NCBI GenBank assembly: GCA_002728135.1 | Contig: PBVE01000009.1 | Location: 1 to 64,000, forward strand | Origin: Rhodospirillaceae bacterium | GTDB taxonomy: Bacteria > Pseudomonadota > Alphaproteobacteria > UBA828 | Length of the DNA: 64,000 nucleotides | Reading direction: 5' to 3' | Part shown: positions 55,686 through 62,861 of the stretch, in pieces | Layout of the letters: each line of letters opens with the position of its first letter | Numbering within the stretch: position 1 is the stretch's first letter | Notes under the pieces: generated by a model | What the model was told of the DNA's origin: nothing | What the model saw: the letters and a program-made list of their open reading frames with translations, nothing else | The model's database searches: none | Translations under genes and position numbers: made by a program

Positions 55686-56555
55686 ATGACCAAGTCAACA
55701 GAAAACATTAAAATAATTCATAATGTTAAAGAGCTTCGTAAGCAGGTTGCGGAGTGGAGGAGGAAAGAACTTAAGGTATCTTTTGTCCCAACTATGGGTG
55801 CATTACATGCTGGACACATGTCGTTAGTAAATAATGCTCAAGGTTTTGCAGATCGAACTATAGTAAGTATTTTTGTAAATCCTTTACAATTTTCTGATGG
55901 CGAAGACTTGGATAGTTATCCTCGCACCGAGGATGAGGACATTATAAAATTAAATGAAGTTGGGGTTCAGTCAGTTTTCATACCTTCGGTTGATGAGATG
56001 TACAAGCCTGGAGCACTTACCAGAGTATTTGTAGATGATTTAAGTGAAGGGTTATGCGGCTCATCAAGACCTGAATTATTTGTAGGAGTTGCGACTGTTG
56101 TTACAAAGTTATTGCTTCAATGTTTACCTGATTTTGCAATGTTTGGAGAGAAGGATTATCAGCAATTGCAGATTATAAAGAAACTTGTTATCGATTTGGA
56201 TATACCTGTCAAAATTATTCCCGTAGAAACAGTTAGGGAGTCTGATGGATTAGCGATGTCTTCCCGGAACGCTTATTTAAATTCTCAAGAACGTGCTCTG
56301 GCCCCATGTCTTTATAAGGAACTACAAAAAGTTGCAATACAATGCCAGCAAGGCAATCCCATACCAGATGTTATTTCAAATGCACTTAATAGATTATTAG
56401 ATATGGGTTTTTCAAAAGTAGATTACTTTACATTGTGTGACTCAGAGATACTTACTCCACTCTACAAACTTGATAGGCCCTCTAGATTGCTCGTAGCTGC
56501 ATGTTTGGGGGAGACAAGGTTGATCGATAATATAGAGGTTTCTCCAAAGCATTAA
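55686..56555 (+). CDS. panC: Pantothenate synthetase
   Basis: Joins pantoate and beta-alanine, with ATP, to make pantothenate. The 289 residues contain VPTMGALHAGHMSLV (nucleotidylyltransferase HIGH-like motif), SIFVNPLQF, FGEKDYQQLQIIKK and AMSSRNAYLN. It follows the SRAP gene by 25 bases and may share its transcript; panB is not adjacent. Confidence 0.95.
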   Translation: MTKSTENIKIIHNVKELRKQVAEWRRKELKVSFVPTMGALHAGHMSLVNNAQGFADRTIVSIFVNPLQFSDGEDLDSYPRTEDEDIIKLNEVGVQSVFIPSVDEMYKPGALTRVFVDDLSEGLCGSSRPELFVGVATVVTKLLLQCLPDFAMFGEKDYQQLQIIKKLVIDLDIPVKIIPVETVRESDGLAMSSRNAYLNSQERALAPCLYKELQKVAIQCQQGNPIPDVISNALNRLLDMGFSKVDYFTLCDSEILTPLYKLDRPSRLLVAACLGETRLIDNIEVSPKH

Positions 56556-56567
56556 TGATAATATAAT

Positions 56568-57743
56568 CTACAATTCCAGTATTCCATTAATAGAAGACTT
56601 ATATATAGAAGTGATTGCAGTTTCATTAAGTATCCTTGGATTCGTTGCTGCAGCTTGATCATTTAAAGCCATTTTTGTAAGTGCTGGAATATGTGTACTG
56701 TTTACACCTAATGATGATAATTTGTGTGGTATTTGGAGAGAATCTCTTAGCTTTAATAACCAACTTATTATAGCTTTTGGTTTTTCTGAATTCAGGTTTA
56801 AATACTTTGAGACAAGACTTAGTGGCTCATGAATTTCTGGAAGGTTATACTCTATTACATATGGTAATAGCACTGCATTTGTTAACCCATGATGGCTGTT
56901 AAATAAAGAGCCAATCGGATGAGAGAGAGCATGGACACCCCCAAGACCTTTCTGGAATGCTATAGCTCCCATAGTTGATCCAACAAGCATTGCACATCGT
57001 GCATTCAGGTCATTACCATTTTGGAAAGCTTTTTCTATATTATTTTTAATAAGTCTTAATCCTTCAATTGCTACACCGTCTGCGATGGGGTGATAACGAG
57101 TTGAACACAAGGCTTCTAGATTATGCACTAACGCATCAACTCCAGTTGCAGCAGTAAGGTGTGCTGGCAATCCTATTGTCAACTTAGCATCAAGAATTGC
57201 TATAAATGGCATCATCTGGGGATGAAATATTATTTTTTTCTTAAGATCTTGAGTATCCTTTATAACTGCTGCTCTTCCCACTTCTGAACCAGTTCCAGCT
57301 GTAGTTGGGATAGCTATAACTCTACGGATCTTTTCTTTATTGGCTTTTTTCCACCAATCAAACCTATCTTCAAAATTAAATATCGGTTGTGATTGGCCAT
57401 CCATAAAAGCTACCGATTTGGCAAGGTCTATGGCACTACCACCTCCAATAGCAACTAAACCATCATTTTTATTTTTCTGAAAAACAGTTAAACCTTCCAT
57501 CACAGATTTATCTGTAGGATTTTCTTCAAAATCTGTGAATATATTGAAAGATATTTTGCTGTTACATAATGAGTCAATACATGGAGTTATTATGGAATTC
57601 TCTATAAGTTTCTGATCCGTTATGATCATGGGCCTATGAAATTCTGCTTCTTCACAATAGTGAGCCAAGTTTGACGACAACCCACAACCAAAATGTATAT
57701 TAGTAGGGTAAGTCCAGGATTGCGTTGTATTGGCCAAATCCAC
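56568..57743 (-). CDS. Iron-containing alcohol dehydrogenase
   Basis: NAD(P)-dependent group III alcohol dehydrogenase; substrate unknown. The 391 residues contain the dinucleotide-binding GGGSAIDLAKSVA, PTTAGTGSEVGRAAVI, and the metal ligands in DALVHNLEA and ALSHPIGSLFNSHHGLTNA. GTG 57743 is the start, with AAGGATG eight bases before. The 47-residue membrane peptide lies upstream on the same strand. Confidence 0.9.
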   Translation of the reverse strand: MDLANTTQSWTYPTNIHFGCGLSSNLAHYCEEAEFHRPMIITDQKLIENSIITPCIDSLCNSKISFNIFTDFEENPTDKSVMEGLTVFQKNKNDGLVAIGGGSAIDLAKSVAFMDGQSQPIFNFEDRFDWWKKANKEKIRRVIAIPTTAGTGSEVGRAAVIKDTQDLKKKIIFHPQMMPFIAILDAKLTIGLPAHLTAATGVDALVHNLEALCSTRYHPIADGVAIEGLRLIKNNIEKAFQNGNDLNARCAMLVGSTMGAIAFQKGLGGVHALSHPIGSLFNSHHGLTNAVLLPYVIEYNLPEIHEPLSLVSKYLNLNSEKPKAIISWLLKLRDSLQIPHKLSSLGVNSTHIPALTKMALNDQAAATNPRILNETAITSIYKSSINGILEL

Positions 57744-57860
57744 CTATTTGACATCCTTTCTTTAAATCCGAGAAAAATATTCTGAGTTTCATTTAATTAA
57801 ATTTCGGCTGGTATTCGATAGATTGGCAAGATGAGTGATTTTGAATCTATTTGTTTGGTA

Positions 57861-58004
57861 TTATTCATTTCCAGAGTTATTTGCATCTATCCCATCTTCA
57901 GATCTTGGCTCTGCCAGCATTTTTTTTGCAGCCCAGAAGATCCATCCCATACAAATGAATGTAGCCAAACAAACCAAAAGAGGTAGTGCTAAATCCCAAC
58001 TCAT
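57861..58004 (-). CDS. 47-residue single-pass membrane peptide
   Basis: A short gene read leftward: ATG at 58004, TAA at 57863-57861. The product starts MSWDLALPLLVCLATFICMG, continues with WIFWAAKKMLAE, and ends in a hydrophilic, acidic tail (SEDGIDANNSGNE). Residues 5-25 form one membrane helix with two Cys. AAAAAGGA lies about nine bases before the ATG, and a promoter-like pair is 80-110 bases upstream. It is the first gene of a possible unit with the alcohol dehydrogenase, 117 bases on. I do not recognise a family; small accessory subunits of membrane transporters look similar, but this is a guess. Confidence 0.6.
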   Translation of the reverse strand: MSWDLALPLLVCLATFICMGWIFWAAKKMLAEPRSEDGIDANNSGNE

Positions 58005-58084
58005 AGACTTAATTCCTTTTTATTTTATTAATCATATTAACAAAAACTTTGTTTAAAATCTTTTATCTATCTATTGGATTAAGT

Positions 58085-58113
58085 TTAGTAATAAACGAAA
58101 TGCCGTCGGTCAA
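58085..58113 (-). promoter_or_regulatory. Promoter candidate for the 47-residue peptide gene
   Basis: Read leftward: TTGACC (58113-58108), a 17-base spacer and TACTAA (58090-58085). It would give a leader of about 75 bases to the ATG at 58004. The -35 is near-perfect, the -10 moderate. Confidence 0.4.
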
Positions 58114-58200
58114 GGAATAGTTTTTTAAAAATGTATATGACAATATGATCAATTAAATAAGTATATATTTTTTATCCAGTATATATATGAAAAAGGCTAA

Positions 58201-59037
58201 TTATTTCTGTAGAACGTACCTATGTAAGAATCTTTCTAAAGAGATTTTTGGTGTTTTATGATCTAAAGGTGTATGTATCCTCGATAAAGGGGTTTTACTA
58301 TAAACTATAGAGAAACTATCATCATTCTTCATGAATTTTCCACAATCACCTTGTAATGTTGGATGCATGAACCAAGGATCCAGTTTGCCCACAAAACTCA
58401 TTACAGGTTGGTTATTAGGACTGTTTAATCCTGAATATTCTGTCCATCCCGAGTGACAGCCCCAGCCTTCAATTATTCTTGCAAGGACAGGTGTGGAGGT
58501 TGATTCTTTTAAGGTTGCTGTTGTAATCCCGCCTTCACTTAATCCAACTAAAATGACCTTATTGGATTGAATCCAATCTAACTTCATAGAATTTTCAATT
58601 GCGTATGTTGCTTCTTCTTGCCTAAGTGTTAGTGTACCTCGATGCAGTCCTCCTTTAAATTGATAGGGAAGACAACTTAAGGGTTTAATTTTTCTTGCAA
58701 AACTATCTGGTGCAATAACTATAAAACCAAGCTTTGCAAGAAAACTACCCCGACGATCAGATCCTTCCCAGAGGCCAGCACATCCATGTAAGTAAATGGC
58801 TAATGGAAGTGGTTTTGCATGAGAACCTTCCATCAGCTTTGAAAGCTCTGAAATTGATAGTTTCTTTATAGAACCCTTATGTTGAATATATGTTCTAGCT
58901 GATTCCCATGTACGGCTGACTTCAGTGCAATCAATTCTATTGCAGAGCTGGTCTGAATAAACGATTGAGCTTTTGCTAAAAATAGGAAGACCTAAGAGCA
59001 ATATAAAGAAAATAAGAATTCTATATGATTTAAACAA
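58201..59037 (-). CDS. Secreted alpha/beta hydrolase (dienelactone hydrolase-like)
   Basis: A 278-residue exported protein: hydrophobic signal ILIFFILLLGLPIFSKSS, then a hydrolase fold. LAIYLHGCAGLWEG is the oxyanion-side strand motif, GLSEGG the nucleophile elbow with Ser, GKLDPWF the likely acid and IHTPLDH the histidine. Five further cysteines suggest disulphides in the periplasm. Substrate unknown. TTG 59037 is taken as start because AAGGACAG lies just before. It faces away from the Fur-box promoter and may be controlled by it. Confidence 0.72.
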   Translation of the reverse strand: MFKSYRILIFFILLLGLPIFSKSSIVYSDQLCNRIDCTEVSRTWESARTYIQHKGSIKKLSISELSKLMEGSHAKPLPLAIYLHGCAGLWEGSDRRGSFLAKLGFIVIAPDSFARKIKPLSCLPYQFKGGLHRGTLTLRQEEATYAIENSMKLDWIQSNKVILVGLSEGGITTATLKESTSTPVLARIIEGWGCHSGWTEYSGLNSPNNQPVMSFVGKLDPWFMHPTLQGDCGKFMKNDDSFSIVYSKTPLSRIHTPLDHKTPKISLERFLHRYVLQK

Positions 59038-59110
59038 ATGCTGTCCTTGGTATTTTTTTCAGAAAACAATTAATAACCCATTAAAATTTTTTTTCTATTA
59101 TTTACTGGGC

Positions 59111-59139
59111 TTGATATTCATTTTTTTTTCTGATAGATA
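59111..59139 (+). promoter_or_regulatory. Promoter candidate before the Fur box
   Basis: TTGATA (59111-59116), 17 bases, TAGATA (59134-59139). The expected start point falls near 59146, with the Fur box just beyond. A second option is TTGCAT (59169-59174), 17 bases, TAGATT. Both place the box where Fur would block the rightward operon. Confidence 0.4.
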
Positions 59140-59151
59140 TAATATTATTAT

Positions 59152-59172
59152 TGCGAATGCTTCTCATTTGCA
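59152..59172. promoter_or_regulatory. Fur-type iron box before the DUF4856-fbp operon
   Basis: The core GCGAATGCTTCTCATTTGC is the alphaproteobacterial Fur box form. It lies 90 bases before the DUF4856 start codon and 115 bases from the divergent hydrolase gene. Its presence next to an Fe(III) transporter operon supports iron-responsive control. Confidence 0.72.
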
Positions 59173-59261
59173 TTCTCAATAAAGATGTTATAGATTATAA
59201 ATTGTTTACTAATGTCACACTTTTGATGACGCATAACACAGAATTTTGGGAGATTTGAATA

Positions 59262-60695
59262 ATGAGTCGAATTGTTGGTGTTGGGGCTATAGCTCTAGCT
59301 GGTTCATTAATATCAGGGTCTGCATATTCTGATGGTCATGTATATTCAGGTTTTCCCGTAACCGTTAAAGGATATGAGGGAAGTAAGAATACTTCTGTTT
59401 CTTACACAGGGCAGATTGCAAGGCATGTTCTGCATGACTCTATAAAGGTTCTTGCTAGTCAGGGAACAGAAAATACTAAATCATCAACCGTAATTGAAGA
59501 TAAGATGCTGTCTTACTTTTCAAGCAGTGAAAAAGGACGAGAAATAATTGCACCTAAATCAAAGGGTGTTTTTATTATAAAGCAGGAAAAAGTTGATGAT
59601 ATTTCAGGTGGAAAGAATCTATCTGGAAAAACTTATTCTGGCCAGATTGCAGGTATGCCTGGAAATATGACAGGTGCGGAACTTGTTGAGTTTTGGATAA
59701 ATAAGGCATCACGAGTTAATGGCGGTGTTGATATTCATACAGGATATAATTATCCACAGTTAATTTCGAAGTTTGTAATGGGAGCTGTTTCCTATAACCA
59801 AGCTGTTGATAATTACCTGGATGAGAAGTTGACCGCAGAAAATAAACCAAATGACAAGCCTTATAAAGATGGTGCTGCATACACTGGTAAAGAACATTCA
59901 TGGGATGAGGCATTTGGGTATTTTGGTGCTCCAGCCCATACAATGGCATTGACGGCAAAGCAAGTATATGAGATTGCCAAATTAGGATCAAAATCTAAAG
60001 ATCCTGCTGATGCCCTTAAATACGCAGATCACAACAATGATGGTGTAGTTGATCTAAAGACAGAAATGGTATTTGGGCCCGCTTATTATGCTGCATCCTT
60101 TGATAAGGGTGGTAAAACTAGTTATCTCCACAACATAATGGGAGCATATCTCGACGGTCGTAAGGTCATTATAGCTGCCGACGGAAACAAACTTTCAGAT
60201 GAACAGAGGTCGGAGCTTATTGATTATGCTTCAACTATTTCATCTAATTGGGAGGCTGTTCTTGCTGAAGCTACTTTTAAATATGCTGGTTCAGTCTACA
60301 AAGATATGGCAGCCATCCAGAAGGCTCTAGACACAGGCGAGAGTATATCTAAGATTTCTCTGAACTACTATAAACATTGGGGTGAATTGAAGGGTTTTAG
60401 TCTATCTCTGCAAGTAGGTAAAGATAATCTTGGAGGAATAGCGGCACGTATAAATCGTTTAATCGGCTATGGCCCACTACTACCAAACCTTAGCCAAGTT
60501 GTTGATATCGATAGTAAAGGTGCTTATCAGAAGGATCAGGGTTCATCATGGGGCGAGTATATGCTCCATATGCTTAAATTACAGAAGCTGCTAGCTGCTG
60601 AATTCCCAATTTCAGTACTCAGTAATAATATGATGGAAGATATTTCATCCCTTGCTGGTTCATTGGGTGATGGTGCTAGTGCAGAAAATGATTAG
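59262..60695 (+). CDS. DUF4856 family exported protein (imelysin-like context)
   Basis: A 477-residue secreted protein: signal peptide ending GSAYS near residue 23, then a DUF4856-type region. The family hallmark EHSWDEAFGYFG is at 211-222, with TYSGQIAG, GYNYPQLISKFVMGAV and YYKHWGELKGFSLSLQ also matching. An EF-hand-like loop DHNNDGVVDLKTE (256-268) may bind calcium. DUF4856 proteins are known mainly from Bacteroidetes and have no established role. Being first in a Fur-box operon with an iron importer points to iron or haem handling at the cell surface (inference). Strong hairpins follow it. Confidence 0.8.
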   Translation: MSRIVGVGAIALAGSLISGSAYSDGHVYSGFPVTVKGYEGSKNTSVSYTGQIARHVLHDSIKVLASQGTENTKSSTVIEDKMLSYFSSSEKGREIIAPKSKGVFIIKQEKVDDISGGKNLSGKTYSGQIAGMPGNMTGAELVEFWINKASRVNGGVDIHTGYNYPQLISKFVMGAVSYNQAVDNYLDEKLTAENKPNDKPYKDGAAYTGKEHSWDEAFGYFGAPAHTMALTAKQVYEIAKLGSKSKDPADALKYADHNNDGVVDLKTEMVFGPAYYAASFDKGGKTSYLHNIMGAYLDGRKVIIAADGNKLSDEQRSELIDYASTISSNWEAVLAEATFKYAGSVYKDMAAIQKALDTGESISKISLNYYKHWGELKGFSLSLQVGKDNLGGIAARINRLIGYGPLLPNLSQVVDIDSKGAYQKDQGSSWGEYMLHMLKLQKLLAAEFPISVLSNNMMEDISSLAGSLGDGASAEND

Positions 60696-60711
60696 TTGAA
60701 TTTTCCCCCCT

Positions 60712-60746
60712 CAATGGTCTGGGTTTAACCCCCCCTGGTTCCATTG
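60712..60746 (+). terminator. Nested hairpin after the DUF4856 gene
   Basis: CAATGG (60712-60717) pairs with CCATTG (60741-60746) around an inner GGGTT/AACCC pair. It precedes the stronger hairpin at 60757-60791. Together they form a structured stretch between the first gene and the rest of the operon. Confidence 0.4.
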
Positions 60747-60756
60747 GGACTCCCCT

Positions 60757-60791
60757 CTCAGCAGGTCTGGTTAAATATCAGACCTGCTGAG
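60757..60791 (+). terminator. 13-bp stem-loop, attenuator or mRNA processing/stability site
   Basis: CTCAGCAGGTCTG (60757-60769) and CAGACCTGCTGAG (60779-60791) are a perfect 13-base inverted repeat with a nine-base AT-rich loop. Downstream reads ACTATTTTGG, only a weak T run, so partial read-through is likely. It would let the first gene be expressed more strongly than the three that follow. Confidence 0.6.
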
Positions 60792-60808
60792 ACTATTTTG
60801 GTGTTTAG

Positions 60809-61834
60809 ATGTTTGAGATTATTGATGATTATATAAACCAAATATGGGAACCTTTAATTAATCCCCAAAAACGTATTTTTATTGGTTATTTGGCATCGAG
60901 TTTTTTTCTAGCATTTTTTATCATAATTTTTCAGTTTAGATCTTCAAATAAGACAGTTGATATTCGTAAAATATTGATGATGCTTTTTTCACGACGTATA
61001 TGGCTTAGTACCTCTTCATTTGCTGATTATAAGATTTTGCTAATAAGTAGATTTATTATACTTTCGATAGCCCCTTTCTTGCTATCTACTGTAGCTTTAA
61101 CAACTATAATTTTCGAATGGTTACATATAGTTTTTGACGGAAGAATTTATATAACTGGATCAATTCCAGATTGGGCCGTAGCAGTTGTTTTCTCAGTGTC
61201 CATGTTTCTTGTTGATGACTGGACAAAATATATTATTCATAAAGCTCTTCATAGAGTACCCCTACTTTGGTGTTTTCATAAAGTTCATCATACTGCAGAA
61301 GTCTTAACTCCATTCACTGTCTATAGAACACATCCTGTAGAAGCTATAATTTTTGCAATACGCAGTGTCATAAGTAAAAGTATTGTGTTAGCGATTTTTG
61401 TTTATTTCTTTGGTAGTCAAGTAGAGCTACTTACTGTTGTAAGTGTCAGTATTTTTCTTTTCTTTTTCAATTTATTAGGTTCTAATTTACGTCACTCCCA
61501 TGTATGGCTTTCATACGGGGAGAAATTTGAAAAGTGGTTGATTTCTCCAGCACAACATCAGATACATCATTCTTTACTAATCGAACATCGGGATCAAAAT
61601 TTTGGTGCTGTATTGTCTATATGGGACAGAATAAATGGAAGTTTATATGTAACAACTAGAAGAAAAGAACGGATTATATTTGGCATCTCAGGGACTTCCA
61701 AGAAAGTGCATAAGATTCAGCATATATTTTTGTATCCATTTCTAGAATTCTATCAAATTTTTACTGGTGGTATTAGGCCATCATTTAAAAAAATCATACC
61801 AAAACAAAATACTCAACTATTTAAAGTAAAATGA
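60809..61834 (+). CDS. Membrane fatty-acid-hydroxylase/sterol-desaturase family protein
   Basis: A 341-residue integral membrane protein, with about four helices, of the di-iron fatty acid hydroxylase superfamily. The histidine boxes are HKALH (144-148), HKVHH (157-161) and HQIHH (250-254), plus RHSH near 229 and THP near 174, the expected metal ligands. Such enzymes hydroxylate or desaturate lipids with O2. Here the gene sits 18 bases after a stem-loop and seven bases before the iron-binding protein gene, so it is in an iron-uptake operon; its substrate is unknown. Confidence 0.88.
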   Translation: MFEIIDDYINQIWEPLINPQKRIFIGYLASSFFLAFFIIIFQFRSSNKTVDIRKILMMLFSRRIWLSTSSFADYKILLISRFIILSIAPFLLSTVALTTIIFEWLHIVFDGRIYITGSIPDWAVAVVFSVSMFLVDDWTKYIIHKALHRVPLLWCFHKVHHTAEVLTPFTVYRTHPVEAIIFAIRSVISKSIVLAIFVYFFGSQVELLTVVSVSIFLFFFNLLGSNLRHSHVWLSYGEKFEKWLISPAQHQIHHSLLIEHRDQNFGAVLSIWDRINGSLYVTTRRKERIIFGISGTSKKVHKIQHIFLYPFLEFYQIFTGGIRPSFKKIIPKQNTQLFKVK

Positions 61835-61841
61835 GAGTCCA

Positions 61842-62861
61842 ATGTACAAAATTCCCTTATCGATGTCTTTGTTAGGTCTTTTTTTAGGACTGATTATATT
61901 ACCTACAGTAGGTCTGGCCGATTTAAATATTTACTCACATCGTCAGCCATTTTTAATATCCCCTTTTATAGAGGCTTATGAGAAAGAAAGCGGGACAAAG
62001 GTTAATATTGTTTATGCATCAAAGGGTTTAGCACAACGTTTGCAGGCAGAGGGAGAATTAAGCCCTGCTGATGTAATACTTACAGTTGATATTGCAAGAT
62101 TATCAGTATACGCGGATAAGGATTTACTAGCAGTGGTCCAATCCTCTTTACTAGAAAACTCAATCCCCCCTCATCTAAGAGACAAAGATAATAAGTGGTT
62201 TGCCTTCTCCAAGCGAGCTCGTGTGATCGCTGTTTCAAAGCAATCTAGTGATGTAAACAATATAAAAGATTATGAGGACTTATCCAACAAAGAGTGGGAA
62301 GGGAGAATTTGTTCAAGACCAGGCAGTCACGTATATAATCGTGCCCTATTAGCTTCAATTCTTCATGCACATGGTTACGAGAAAGCAAAGAAATGGGCTA
62401 AAAGTCTGCGAGATAACTTTGCTCGTAGGCCTCAGGGTAATGACCGAGCCCAAGTTAAGGCAATTCAAGAAGGTATTTGTGATATAGCAATTATAAATCA
62501 TTACTATTATGGAAAACTTAAATTTTCTGAGAAAGTTGAGCACCGTAGTTGGGCTGATAATGTTGATATAATTTTTCCAAATCAGGGAAATAGAGGAACT
62601 CATATAAATATCTCAGGTGGCGGAGTCGCAAAGTATTCGAAAAATAAAAAAGAAGCTGTTAAGTTTTTGGAATTTTTAATCTCAGATAAAGCACAAGAAT
62701 TATATGCTTCGATAAATTTCGAATATCCTGTTAGAACAGATGTGCCTTTATCAGAAGAACTTGCCTCTTGGGGAAAATTCAAGGAAGATAAGATGCCAAT
62801 TGGAAAAATAGCAGTTCTTGCACCAGAGGCTCAGAAAATAATTGATGTAATAGGATGGTAG
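61842..62861 (+). CDS. fbpA: Fe(III) ABC transporter substrate-binding protein (FbpA/FutA-like)
   Basis: Periplasmic ferric-binding protein. The 339 residues have a signal peptide ending VGLA (about residue 26), then the mature start DLNIYSHRQ. Iron-binding tyrosines of the class II family lie in AIINHYYYGKL, and GNDRAQVKAIQEG and NISGGGVAKYSKNKKEAVKF are the conserved ligand-lobe and C-terminal motifs. It abuts the permease gene, whose GTG immediately follows the stop codon. The Fur box 2.7 kb upstream fits iron-limited expression. Confidence 0.92.
   Translation: MYKIPLSMSLLGLFLGLIILPTVGLADLNIYSHRQPFLISPFIEAYEKESGTKVNIVYASKGLAQRLQAEGELSPADVILTVDIARLSVYADKDLLAVVQSSLLENSIPPHLRDKDNKWFAFSKRARVIAVSKQSSDVNNIKDYEDLSNKEWEGRICSRPGSHVYNRALLASILHAHGYEKAKKWAKSLRDNFARRPQGNDRAQVKAIQEGICDIAIINHYYYGKLKFSEKVEHRSWADNVDIIFPNQGNRGTHINISGGGVAKYSKNKKEAVKFLEFLISDKAQELYASINFEYPVRTDVPLSEELASWGKFKEDKMPIGKIAVLAPEAQKIIDVIGW

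Noticed and set aside
57835-58056. Forward-strand 73-codon frame
   Set aside because: Low-quality composition and no ribosome binding site; it is the opposite-strand shadow of the 47-residue membrane peptide, which has the better signals.
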